The notes beneath the pieces were generated by a model. The model saw nothing but the letters and a program-made list of their open reading frames with translations. It was not told where the DNA came from and made no database searches. Both the position numbers and the translations under genes were made by a program. Shown here in pieces: positions 38,801 through 49,081 of a stretch of DNA of 64,000 nt (the stretch's first letter is position 1; every line of letters begins with the position of its first letter). Source of the DNA: Pyrocephalus nanus. Taxonomy: Eukaryota; Chordata; Aves; Passeriformes; Tyrannidae. The stretch is from contig CM076261.1 of NCBI GenBank assembly GCA_038380795.1, positions 38,279,866 through 38,343,865 on the forward strand, given 5' to 3'.

Positions 38801-39344
38801 TGAACCAAATCCCGGGGACATCATCTGGTCATTTATGACTCTAATATAGATCCTTGTATCAAGAAAGATAGGGGATTTTACAGATCTTAGGTTTTATTTA
38901 TTTTGAACCTTGATGGAAATCTTATTGAAGCCTATAGGAAGTATTCCTTGACTTTAGTGCATCTAGTTGTTTCAGTTCTGTGGAACTGACCTTGCAAAGT
39001 TTAACCAACAATCAGAAAAAAACATATAAAAACAAAGGGCAATCACCTTCTGTTGATTCAGTTTCTCTTTTATATCCAGGACTTCTCTTCAAACATGTTG
39101 GGATGTTTTTGTTTAGTACTTGCAGAGCAGCTCTAGCTTGGAGTTGCTCTTTGCAGGTCCTTCCAACCTTCATCATGCTACCTGGTTCCCATCCTGTGTC
39201 AGAACCACATGGCCTTTTTTTTGACAACTGTATATTTTTTACTCTTTCACAGAAGAGTAGTGCACTTGTCTAAATACTTAAGAACTATGGGAAGGGAAGG
39301 TTCCTGTAACTGTCTTAAATCTCCTTACCTCTCTGCTTAGGACC
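32854..39344. other. Unique AT-rich non-coding stretch
   Basis: No recognisable gene over about 6.5 kb. It contains a GTTT microsatellite (34864-34882). A slightly GC-richer part at about 35720-36160 has a short GGTGTCA...TGACACC inverted repeat and an 83-codon frame (35898-36149) without motif. Other frames are random-looking. Confidence 0.55.
34864..34882. repeat. GTTT microsatellite
   Basis: About five GTTT units. Simple repeat. Confidence 0.85.
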
Positions 39345-39895
39345 TGTCATGGCTTAGGAATGGTACTCCCCAAATTTGTGTTCCCCCTTAAACTCCAAAC
39401 CACACACTGCTTGCTCACTGCCAACCCCACACCCCCCCACCGCCCCCCACCACCCCACCAGCCACTTTTCCCCTTTCACTTCCTGCTGCAGCAGGATGGA
39501 GTTGAGAATTGGAGGTAGAAAAGGCAAAGATAATGGGTTGAAATAAGAAAAATTTACTGGAAATAGCAATAATAAAATTAACAAGAACAGTAACAATATT
39601 AATAAAAAAGATATAAGAAAATAAATTGTTGACACAGAACTCTTCTTCCCAGAAAAAAGTCCTTTTCTCTCGCTGCTGGCAATGACATGAGGTGGTATTG
39701 AATAACCTCCAGGTCCTGGCTATGCCCCAGTCCTGTTTATGCCAGAACCAGGACAGGGCCAGCAAAATTTGTCCTGGGGCTATGCAATGTTGTTTGCTTA
39801 TGCCTCGTTGCACTGTACCAGTCCTTCTGGAGCCACAGAGTAGTTGGAAATGGCTTCCCACAAAGGTGTATGAATGCCTCTTATGTCCCATGAGG
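39345..39895 (-). mobile_element. Solo LTR of an ERVL-like endogenous retrovirus (antisense)
   Basis: Read on the - strand, this resembles the avian ERVL-type LTR known from many bird genomes. The sense 3' end is CCATGACA, at 39345-39352. Before it come a G-rich block (C-rich here, 39421-39470), a TTCTTATTTCAACCCA block, a long A/T-rich run of TAATAATAA-like units (39540-39630) and an upstream GGTACAGTGC block (about 39812-39821). The sense 5' end is uncertain: I place it near 39895, but no clean TG start or matching target duplication is visible. No internal gag, pol or env sequence adjoins it in the same orientation, so it is called a solo LTR. A 158-codon - strand frame (39415-39891) lies wholly inside and is judged non-coding. 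The LTR could carry promoter or enhancer activity toward lower coordinates. Confidence 0.65.
39421..39470. repeat. C-rich tract, G-quadruplex potential on - strand
   Basis: At least four C-runs of four or more bases (in CCCCAC, CCCCCCC, CCCCCC and CCCC pieces) within 50 bp, inside the LTR near its sense 3' end. The - strand (LTR sense) could form a G-quadruplex; the + strand an i-motif. Confidence 0.8.
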
Positions 39896-42800
39896 GTTCA
39901 ATGCTGGTGATAATGCCTTTTCCCATCCTTACTGAATTCCACAATGAGAATAAAATTGATTTGGTTATAATGAATTATCTCTTTCTTTCAAAATGGCGAA
40001 AGCTCAAGTGCAATTGATTGGAATCAAGTGTTTCATTGAACAGTGTAAATAATAACTTGTATCCAAATTAAATACAATTGTCACGGTTGGATTTCTCATT
40101 TAAAATTTCATAACAAAAACAAATTGGGAGGTTTGTGGACCCCAGGTTTTTATGTGATTGCTACAGCAACAGCTGAACTATATATTGTGACTTCTATTTG
40201 TAAGAGTGAAATGTGCTTGAATCCCATGTCAGTTCTCCATGACTAGCTGTGACCTTTGCTGTACCAAGTGCTTTCAGACCAAAGGCTCCCATTGGCCTCT
40301 TGAGGAAGTTGGGCACATGCAGGACAACAGGATGGGTCAGCTGAGCTCCTATCCTCTGACCCAGGTGGCACTTTGTGTGAAGGAGCTGGGCACATGTGGC
40401 AGTGTCACACCCAGAGACACAGAGGAGCAGTGTCCCAAGTGGTCACAGCCAGTTCTGACCATCTGTGGCAGTGTGCTGGATAGGTATGTTTGAGGAAGTG
40501 GCAGAGAGGACACCAGAAAGCGGATGCTGTGGAGACATGGCAAGGGATGTGCTCACTGGAGCAGTTATGCCTGAGGGACTGCAACCTGGAGGTGGGCCAT
40601 GCTGAGACAGAGGAGGTTCATAGCGCAAAGTTGCTGCAATAGCATGTAGCAGAGCAAGACTGATGCTAGGTCAGATTTAAGTCCATAGCTGGGATTTGTA
40701 AGCAAGATGTATACGCTGCAGAAAACACGCAACAGAGAGATGAATTTTTAAACAAATTCCAAAATGTACTGAAACTTCTGGAAAATGCTGAATTCGCTGT
40801 GTCTTCATGTGATCTTATTAAGGGCCTGAACTTATCATATAGAGATGAACATCTCAACTGTCACAGACATTTTCCTTGTAAGTTACCGGTTTTAGTCAAG
40901 GCAGAAAAACTGAGATTATATATCAATTGGTTGTAGAATTTTGTGAGATGTTTCTGACATTGTCTAAAATGGCAGCCTCTTTTTTTAGACTGTTAAATTT
41001 TGTGGTCAATGTAGTCCATATTAAAAGGTGATTAAAAAAGAGGTTGTCAACTGAGGCATTATCAAAGAGCAATTTGGTAGGGGACTTTGATAGTGACTCT
41101 AAAGGAGAATGTGTTTTCAGTAAACAACTGGATATATGTTGAATGCTTGGAAGTCAGATATAGAAATACTACTGCTAAAATTTGAGGTTGTCTCATAATG
41201 TGAAGTAGTAAATGACAAGCACTCATATGGACTCAACCAGAGCAAAAGGAAAAAGGGTCTACATTGAAAAGGATGAATATTAACTCTGCCAAATGCAATG
41301 TATGCAATTGAGGGAAAAGGACACTGCTCAGATGTGAGATATGGTAATGTTATCTTGGTCTTTATTAAAGCTGAAAGTCTTCAGGGACATGATAAGATAA
41401 ATGGGAAAAACCCTCCAATATGAGAGGTCAGTGAGAAGCTATTCTAAAACAGGTCATCAAGAATACGTAACAGAAAAACTAAGTATGCTTTTTGATAGCG
41501 AGAGTAACAGATCAAACACGCTGGGAAAAAAAATTGTCTGGAAGAAACTTGATTTTCCATCCCTTGAATACTGTAAATCTTTCCAGAAGAGAGGCTGTTA
41601 TTCAAGTAGGGATTTTGGCATGGGCCTGATGTAGAAACAATTGCATAGGTCTTTGTGTTGCAGAGCATGTCAGCCAAAATATCTACAGTGCTGTCTTTTG
41701 TTCTTCAAATCTATGCAAGCTTCAAATCTTAACTCTCCTAAGGATTTTTCTTGAAAAAATATTTGCATCTGCAAGTCATGAAAAAAACAAACAAACAAAA
41801 ACACCCCAGTGATTTTGCAGAAGTATTAGTCAAGGACTATTAATTCACTATCGTTCCAAATTGGAATGAAACCTGTGAGACTGGTCTGGATCAAGTGTAA
41901 CAATCAGCTGTTTGCTTTGCTTTGTTTTCTTTTACAGCTTTTAAACAAAGCAAATTCAAACTAAAACATCTCATTCTGCAAGTGGCTTTATTAGAGTTAT
42001 TTACAAAGTTTTTCCTAAAATAAAATTTTTACAAAACCGACTTGATTTTATTTTGACACAGTCTTTGAGATTGTACATTGCCATGACTCATGTATGTGAA
42101 GCTAAATATTACAGCCAGCTCTACTGCTACGTTTTTGTGGGTTTTTAACATGCAATATGCACAACTCTTGAGTCTTACTTCACATCTTTTTACTTTCTTA
42201 AGGAGAAAATTAGACACTAGCACTCTGTTTAATTGCAGTTAAACCATATTTTCTTTTTCTTCTCTATAAAGGGATCTGGTGGTTGTAATTGTATTACTAC
42301 TTTCAGTGTTGCCTTGGGTTGTCACAATTTGTTGTCATGTATAAGAAGTATAATTTTCTGGATTCTGCAATTAAGGTACCAAATTACTTTAAAAGGCAGT
42401 ATCAGTCAGTCGACCTGAACCTTTATATGTGTATGGATCAAGTTGCTAGTGGAACTCTATAAGATGAAAACACTGAGCCATAGTGTAATTTTTTTCCATT
42501 CATTACACCAACCTTATGTTAATGAAAACCCAATAATATTAAAAGATTTCCCCTTAGTTTACACCAGTGTAAATTGAAGGAAAATCAGATCCCAAACACT
42601 CCTAGGAAAAGAATGAAAATCAAATCTATATGTTTCCGCTATGGAGCTGTAATGAAGGCACCATATACTGAATTTTCCATCTACATCTAATGTGCAAACT
42701 CTTACATCACTTGGCAGACTACTGCATTTACGGTCATACTGCAGAACCACTGCTTCACCAAAGTGGTTTATCTGCCTGAAGGTGTGTAGTGTGTTGCTTC

Positions 42801-43469
42801 AGAATGTGTTGTAGGGCACACCTGTTCATTGTTCACTCTTAAGATGTCCTGGAAGAAAAAAGAACATCAATGCCAAAAAAAGCCCAACCCAACAACTTCT
42901 TAGAGACTTTAGAGAAGTTCAAAGCACTGCATGTTCTTGATACTGTCATGCTTGCACTTACAGATTATTTGATATAGTTGATAAAGACACTGCTCTTTTG
43001 TAACTGTAAACCTGGGGTTTACTCTTACATGTTGGGTGGAAATTCTCCTGTATAGTGGATGGGTGAACCTGCAGGCAGGTGGAGGTTTGTGGCTATGGAT
43101 AGAGAACAGTGTTATTCCTCATCACCTTTAAATTCTATGGCTTTCACTGTTGACTATATAATGAGTAGGAGTATGACACTACATTTGGAGATACAAAGAC
43201 TACTAGTATGTCATATAAGCCAGAAAATTGTCTATATGCACCAAAACACAGCTCAGGAAGGTAAAATTAAGGAAGCGATTAAACTACATAGTAACACTAC
43301 TGCGTTCCAATTCTTTTAGTATTGCAAATACATCTGATGGCACAGTGAAAATTTGTGATGACATGGTGGAAATAATTGTCTTTAGCATAAGAATGAGGTC
43401 TGAATATACAATCTGCATGCTAGCAGAAGCTTTGCCGTAACTTTTGTGATGCTTAGATTTAGTTATCAT
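39896..43469. other. Mostly unique non-coding stretch
   Basis: No recognisable gene. The part at 40230-40660 is GC-richer and includes a possible retroviral scrap (listed separately). It also has overlapping frames on both strands (40239-40493 + and 40349-40543, 40443-40628 -) that look like by-products of low stop density. A CAAA microsatellite lies at about 41785-41802. The remainder is AT-rich. Confidence 0.55.
40500..40640 (+). mobile_element. Possible ERVL internal-region scrap
   Basis: The pattern GGAGCAG, then GGGACTGCAACC, then GAGACAGAGGAGG recalls internal leader-like sequence found with avian ERVL elements, here in + orientation. The neighbouring LTR is in - orientation, so the two would not be one intact provirus. 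The match is from general familiarity only and may be coincidental GC-rich sequence. No coding motif is visible. Confidence 0.25.
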
Positions 43470-43895
43470 GAAAGTGATCAGAGGGCTGGAGCACCTCTCT
43501 TATGAGGACAGGTTGAGGGAGTTGGGATTGTACAGCCTGGAGAAGGGAAGGCTCTGGGCTTTCCTTATAGAAGGCTGGCTTTGTACATTGAAGACAGACT
43601 TCTACCAAGGCCTCTAGTGACAGAACAAGACGTAACAGCTTTAAGGTGAAAGACAGTAGGTTTCGATTGGACATAAGGAAGACATTTTTTATTATGAGGG
43701 TGGTGAGGCATTGACAGAAGTTGTCCAGAGACAACCCTATTATGGATGCCCTATCTATGGAAATATACAAGGTCAGGTTGAATGGGGCTTTGAGCAACCT
43801 GATTTAGTGAAAAATGTTCCAGCCAAGTCAGAGGTGGGTGGACTTGGATGATCTTTTAAAAGTTGCTCCCAAACAGTTCATGAGTATGAATTATG
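43470..43895 (+). mobile_element. CR1 LINE 3' fragment, copy A of cluster
   Basis: Sense CR1 3' end. It starts in the C-terminal coding part (AGAGGGCTGGAGCACCTCTC, then AGGTTGAGGGAGTTGGGATT) and ends in a decayed 3' untranslated region (GGACTTGGATGATCTTTTAAA) with a degenerate tail near 43880-43895. The wording of the block (GATCAGAGGGCTGGAGCACC and TGGGGCTTTGAGCAACCTG) is that of a different CR1 subfamily from the copies at 45178 and 61155. Multiple stops and small deletions; non-functional. Confidence 0.93.
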
Positions 43896-43955
43896 CTTAG
43901 AAAAGAATTTTCCATCTATGTTGGTATTACCAAGACATTTCTTCATTGAAGACAT

Positions 43956-44804
43956 TCCTTGAAGGCAGAGAGGTTCTACAGAGAGGCCTCAACAGATTGG
44001 AGGACTGGGCAATCACCAACCATACGAAGTTCAGCAAGGGAAAGTACCAGATTCTACAGCTGAGGTGGGGCAACCTTGGCTGTTTGTACAGACTGGGAAA
44101 TGAGATGCTGGAAAGCAGTGCCATGGAAAGGACTCTGGGAGTCCTGGTCTAGAGCAAGTTGAATCTGAGCCACCAGTGCTGTGGCAGCCAGGAGGGCCAA
44201 CTGTGTCCTGGGGGCATCAGGCAAAGCAATTCCAGCCAGTTGAGGGAGGAGATTGTCCCACTCTGTTCTGCACTGGGGCGGCCTCATCTTGAATATTGTG
44301 TGCTGTTTTAGGGACCATAATGTAAGAAAGATATTAAGCTATTAGAGAGTGTCCAAAGAAGTGCAAAGAAGGTGGTGAAGGGCTTTGAGGGGAAGCTGTG
44401 TGAGGAGCGGCTGAGGTCACTTGGTCTGTTCAGCTTGGAGAACACTGAGGGGAGACCTCATTGCAGTTACAACTTCCTCATGAGGGGAAGAAGAGAGGTA
44501 GGAACTGATCTCTTCTCTGTGGTGACCAGTGACAGGACCCAAGAGAATGGCCTGAAACTGTGTCAGGGGAGGTTTAGGCTGGATATTAAAAAGAGGTTCT
44601 TCACCCAGAGGGTGGTTGAGCCCTGGAACAGGCTCCCCAGCAAAGTGGTCACAGCACCAAGCCTGACAGAGTTCAAGAAGCATTTAGATGATACTCTCAG
44701 GCACATGGTGTGAGTCTTGGGGCTGGTCCTGTCTAGGGCTAAGGGTTTGACTTGATTCTTCTCAGTCCTTTCCAACTCAGCATATTCTGCGATTCTGTGA
44801 TTTG
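43956..44804 (+). mobile_element. CR1 LINE 3' fragment, copy B of cluster
   Basis: Sense CR1 fragment of about 850 bp, starting upstream of the previous copy's coverage, in the block that follows the catalytic motif. It shows RGLNRLEDWA-like text (about 43984-44010), then a stop at 44150-44152, then an [14 protein letters not shown] DNA block, then a 113-codon open remnant at 44372-44713 (EERLRSLGLFSLEN, then RFRLDIKKRFFTQRVVEPWNR). The end is a variant tail, ATTCTGCGATTCTGTGATTT, at 44784-44803. This is a third CR1 subfamily type judged by the tail and the RRFF-type block. Non-functional. Confidence 0.94.
44372..44713 (+). pseudogene. CR1 ORF2 C-terminal remnant (copy B)
   Basis: A 113-codon open frame within the CR1 copy. 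It encodes the region after the reverse-transcriptase palm: EERLRSLGLFSLEN at about residues 11-24 and RFRLDIKKRFFTQRVVEPWN at about residues 66-85. The start ATG is incidental. The - strand frames across the same bases are by-products. Confidence 0.88.
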
Positions 44805-45177
44805 TAAAAAAATTTTAGAATGGACAAAAAAGACTTTCTTCTGCAAATGGTATTGAATCTCATTATCTCTGTAGTCGTTTTGTTCCTGAATTGTGAAAAT
44901 ACGGTGGGGAGGGGGGGGTGGAGAAGAACTCTAGTTCGACCTTTTTCCCCTGTTAAAGTAACAACCCAAAGTGAGAGGAAAAGTCCTCGCCTCTTCAAAT
45001 TAAAAGGGTTTTTTTTTTCCTTGACATTTCTGGAAGCAAGTTTTACCTTCAGGATTGGAAGAAATGAGCTGATAGACAAATACTGAAGTGTTTGGATTGC
45101 TGGTTACTGTCAGTAGGAATACATGACTTTTAATCCACTGTGTGATGTGTATTTGCTACAAAGCTTTGGGCAGCTGG
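44805..45177. other. Spacer between CR1 copies
   Basis: About 370 bp of non-CR1 sequence. It contains a G-rich run at 44903-44922 (GGGG and an eight-G run) and a T-run near 45009-45018. Opposing frames of 88-100 codons overlap here with no recognisable content. Confidence 0.6.
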
Positions 45178-45880
45178 TTGGAAAACTGCTCAGTGGAAAA
45201 GGACTTGGAGGATGCTGTTGGACAGACATCTAAATATGAGCCAGCAGTGTGCCTAGGTGGCCAAGAAGGCCAATGGCATCCTAGCTGGTATAAGGAATTG
45301 TGTGGCCAGCAGGACTAGGGCAGTAATTGTCCCCCTGTACTCAGCACTCCTGAGGCCATGCCTCAAGTCCTATGTCCAGTTCTGGGCCTATTACTTGAAG
45401 AAAGACATTGAGGTGATGGATCTTGTCCAGAGAAGGTCAGCAAAGCTGGTGAAGGGTCTGAAACACAAGTTTTATGAGAAGTGGCTGAGGGAGTTGGGGT
45501 TCTTTAGCCTGGAGAAAAGGAAGCTGAGGGGAGACCATATTGCTCTCTACAACTAACTGATATGAGGCTGTAGCAAGGTGAGGGTCTGCCTCCTCTCTCA
45601 GGTAACCAGCAGTAGGATGAGAGGAAGAAGCCTCAAGTTGTGCCAGAAGTGGTTTAGAATGGATGTTAGGAAAAATTTCTTCACAGAAAGGGTGGCCAGG
45701 CTTTGGAACAGGCTGCCTAGGGAAGTGGTATTTAATAGGCTGAAGGTATTTAAAAGATGCGTAGATGTGGCACCTGGGAATATGGTTTAGTGGAGGCCTT
45801 GGTAGTTCTGGGTTAATAGTTAGATTTTATGATCTTAAAGGTCCTTTCCAAGCTAAACAATTCCATTATTCTATTATTTA
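45178..45880 (+). mobile_element. CR1 LINE 3' fragment, copy C of cluster
   Basis: Sense CR1 fragment of about 700 bp. Coding remnants: MSQQCA near 45237-45254, then [20 protein letters not shown] (in the frame 45257-45556), [30 protein letters not shown] and [23 protein letters not shown]. That frame ends at TAA 45554-45556, close to the point where related copies read on. A second remnant at 45578-45790 is in a different frame and covers [15 protein letters not shown] to [13 protein letters not shown]. The 3' untranslated block (TTTATGATCTTAAAGGTCC) leads to a decayed tail at about 45860-45880. Same general type as the copy at 5668. Non-functional. Confidence 0.95.
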
Positions 45881-47067
45881 ATATAATCAAAATATGTTGG
45901 GAGAAAAGCAAGATCATACAGAGCATGTAACAAAATCCTACCTGTAGGGAGATTTTGAAAAAGTCCTATAAACAGGGTAGAATTCTGTGGGTTTAGAGCC
46001 TCAACATTTATTAGTTTAGCTCCCTTGTTTTGTCGAGTTTAAATTAGGCTGGGATCTAACACAGTAGGTGTCAAATGTATGAAATTTCATTTGTTAGTAA
46101 ATTTAATTTATTTACAAACAATTCTTGTAAATCAAATTACATTTCCATATTAAATTATTTGTTGGAACTCTACTATATTTTTTCTTTTTCTCCTGTACAA
46201 GAATGCTGGAGACTGGAAGTACCAAAGTGAAATTGGGAAGTAGGTGCATGACTCTGGGATTTTTTTTGTTAGACTCTGAACTGAAGAGTTTTATGGACAG
46301 AAGCTGCACAAAAGAAGAAGAAAAAAAAAACAACCAGCAACAACAAAAACTGGCACAGATGTTTACTGCTCTGTACGCAAGAGCTGGCAGTCTGCTGTAT
46401 TTTTAGTCTCTCTATGGCAATTTTGCTACCAAAACAAACTAATACACATTTTGGTTTTAAGTTGAGGCTGATAGTTCATTATATCCTTCAAAAAGGCCTG
46501 ACCTTGCAGCCAAGTACATGGTTCCAATTTTCTTTCCATATTGTTACTTTTGTTGGTGTTTTTGCGCTAAGATGGTAGGCTTTCATTGTGATACAAAACC
46601 TCATTTGTAAATGATGTTTTAGAGCCCATGGCTGACCCTATGGCATCAGAGGTTATTAGAATATCATGTGCAGTTTAATGAAAACAGAGAGAGAAAATTT
46701 AAAATTAAAAAACCCTGACATATACTGTGCTAGATTGCTCATATTCCTGGAGAGGTGTTAAATTCATCTCTACAGATATACACAGGACTCCAAAATACTT
46801 CCAGTGCCCAATCTGAACAGGTGTCTCACCTGGATAGTGCTCCCCCTTGATGCTGAGACCACAAAAGCATGGGAGCATTCACTTAGTATAGACATGGAAA
46901 ACTGCACATCTTCTCAGGACTCTCAGAGTTTAGCCACTTGTGCTCAAGTCTAGCTCTGATAAAGTGTAGCTGTGTTACTGCTGAGAAAAACTGTGTGGAA
47001 TAGGCTGGGAGACGCTTTTCACCTAGTCCCTCTCTTACTCAGGGATTTTGATTATGCTCAGCGCCTT

Positions 47068-47095
47068 GCCCTTGATCCTTCACAGGATCAAGGGC
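47068..47095. repeat. Perfect 11-bp hairpin
   Basis: GCCCTTGATCC at 47068-47078 pairs with GGATCAAGGGC at 47085-47095 around a 6-nt loop. Stable in DNA or RNA. No T-run follows, and it is not a recognised RNA class. Confidence 0.7.
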
Positions 47096-48999
47096 TACTT
47101 GGTCCTGCTTCTTACCACTACTTATGACTACTTTGCAGTTGTACCTTTAGCTGTCCATGGACTCTGCTGATCTTGACCTGATCTGACTTACTGCCTTCCT
47201 GGCTTGACCTCAGGCCTCTCACATCCCTATGAGCTGGCTCCATGATCTCAATTCCTGGATGACCCTGCTTGATGTCACTGATAAGAGCGTCCCTGCTCTC
47301 TGTGTTCAGAATCTCACAGTACTGTGCTCCTTGTTGATGAGGATACTGCCCATGCCTGCTTTGCTGTCATCCTCAGTCCCTAGCTCACTCTGTAAAAGCC
47401 CACTCTTACAGCTCCCTGAAGGGAACTGATGTGTGATTTTGGTGGCTTACTGTTGATGCTCCATTTGTTAATGAGCCCACATCTAGCCAGAAGAAAGTTT
47501 TCTGGCCTACTATAGCTCTGGTTTGTTCTTTTTTTCAAAATGTTTCCAAGAACAAGACACAGTTAATATAGATTTTGACCATGTCTTCTTACACAGGGAT
47601 TAAGACATGGCTGCTTGTATTACATAGAGCTCATGCTCTTCCTGATTAAATGTTCATAATAATAATTACTTGTTCACATTACAATGACTCCTGCATCTCC
47701 CAGAGAAGAGTAATGCTTCATTCTGCTAGGCAGCACACAAATAAAAGCAACCCAGGGGGAATAAACACACATCAGAGAGGACAGATAGGATACAGGGAAG
47801 TAAAGAGAGCTAACCATGGAACAAAAAAAAAAATAAAAATTTCAGGTTTTTGTTGAAAGCAAAAACATTCCAGTGTTGACAAAAAAATGGATGAAATTAA
47901 TTAATTTGTGTAGGAAAATTATTTGAGTGTTCCTAGCTGAAAAACTGCTGCTGAGCATTTTGGAAGGCATTTCTGTCACTGTACGAATTAGCTGCCTAGT
48001 CCTCTGAGGTTTTTGGCTCCCCAGTCACTCAGCTCTTGGGCTGCCTGCCAAGGCAGGATGCTGCGTGAACCAAAGAGACACACAGTCCCTGTGCTCTTAA
48101 CTAGGGAGCTCAAGGTGGCAAACTAGCATTTGCTGTTGTAAAAGTATCTATTTTAGCTGCCTATGGTAAGCCCGTTAAACAAGGCTTTAGGGGAAAGCGG
48201 TGGTAGAGGCAAAAAGATAAGTGTCAAAGATCCAGATTATCACAAGCTCCATCTTCCGAAGAACAGAGGGATCTTTCCCATTTGCTGTGTCTATCTGCCT
48301 CCCACCTGCAAATGGAGTTAGAGTTCTTGTGAGACACAGCTGCATACCACCCTTTAGTGGTGGTATGATGCATAGGTATGGTGGTCAAAAAAATCCCACC
48401 ATTGCATAGCAGAAATGCCACTACCAGTCAGTGGAGCTGAGAATATTATGATATAGTTGTCCTTGGTGGTCTAAGTGTCACTGTAGCCCTGCTGCTGTTT
48501 TTAAATCAATGCTTTTTTTATTTCTACCAGACTAAAAATGCTTGAGAATATGAATAATTGCAAATGTAAAGTAGTAACTAAAACTAGTTCAGCTTTTACT
48601 GAGATAACTGCTGGTGGGGGATACCTAATGCTGATATTTTGATGATCAACAACTTCCCATCACTCATCATGGAATACAGTAACTCACAAGGCTATGCTGT
48701 GCAGAACTGATGACACATTTGAATGTATTTATAAGGCTTTATCTTGCTCATCTATCCCATGAAAATGGAAGGTTTTATGAACAAGACAGAAATGAAACCA
48801 CGTGTAAGAGAATGTATTAGAGATCCTGAATCTTTCTAGATCCCACTTAAAGACGCTGAATCCACAGAGAAAACTGCACAATGTATACTGAAACTTCCCT
48901 AAAGTTCTTGAGAAGTTACTTTAGATAAAACATGAGGAAAGCCATGACTGCATCTTTTTCTCCCATTTAATCCATTGTGTGTAGTTTAGTTTTTAGGTA

Positions 49000-49081
49000 C
49001 ATAGGGGGTGGGGGATTTTTTTTTTTTTTTTTGTCGTTGTTTTTTGTTTGTTGTTGTTGGTTTAGTTTGGGGGGTTTTTTT
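49000..49081. repeat. G-run followed by T/G-rich tract
   Basis: AGGGGGTGGGGG followed by a 16-T run, then TTG/TTTG units and a final GGGGGGTTTTTTT. Low-complexity purine/pyrimidine-biased sequence; partial G-quadruplex potential on the + strand. Confidence 0.8.

Noticed and set aside
39415..39891. 158-codon - strand frame as a gene
   Set aside because: It lies wholly inside the LTR, is dominated by low-complexity A/T and G-rich stretches, and LTRs of this kind are not coding.
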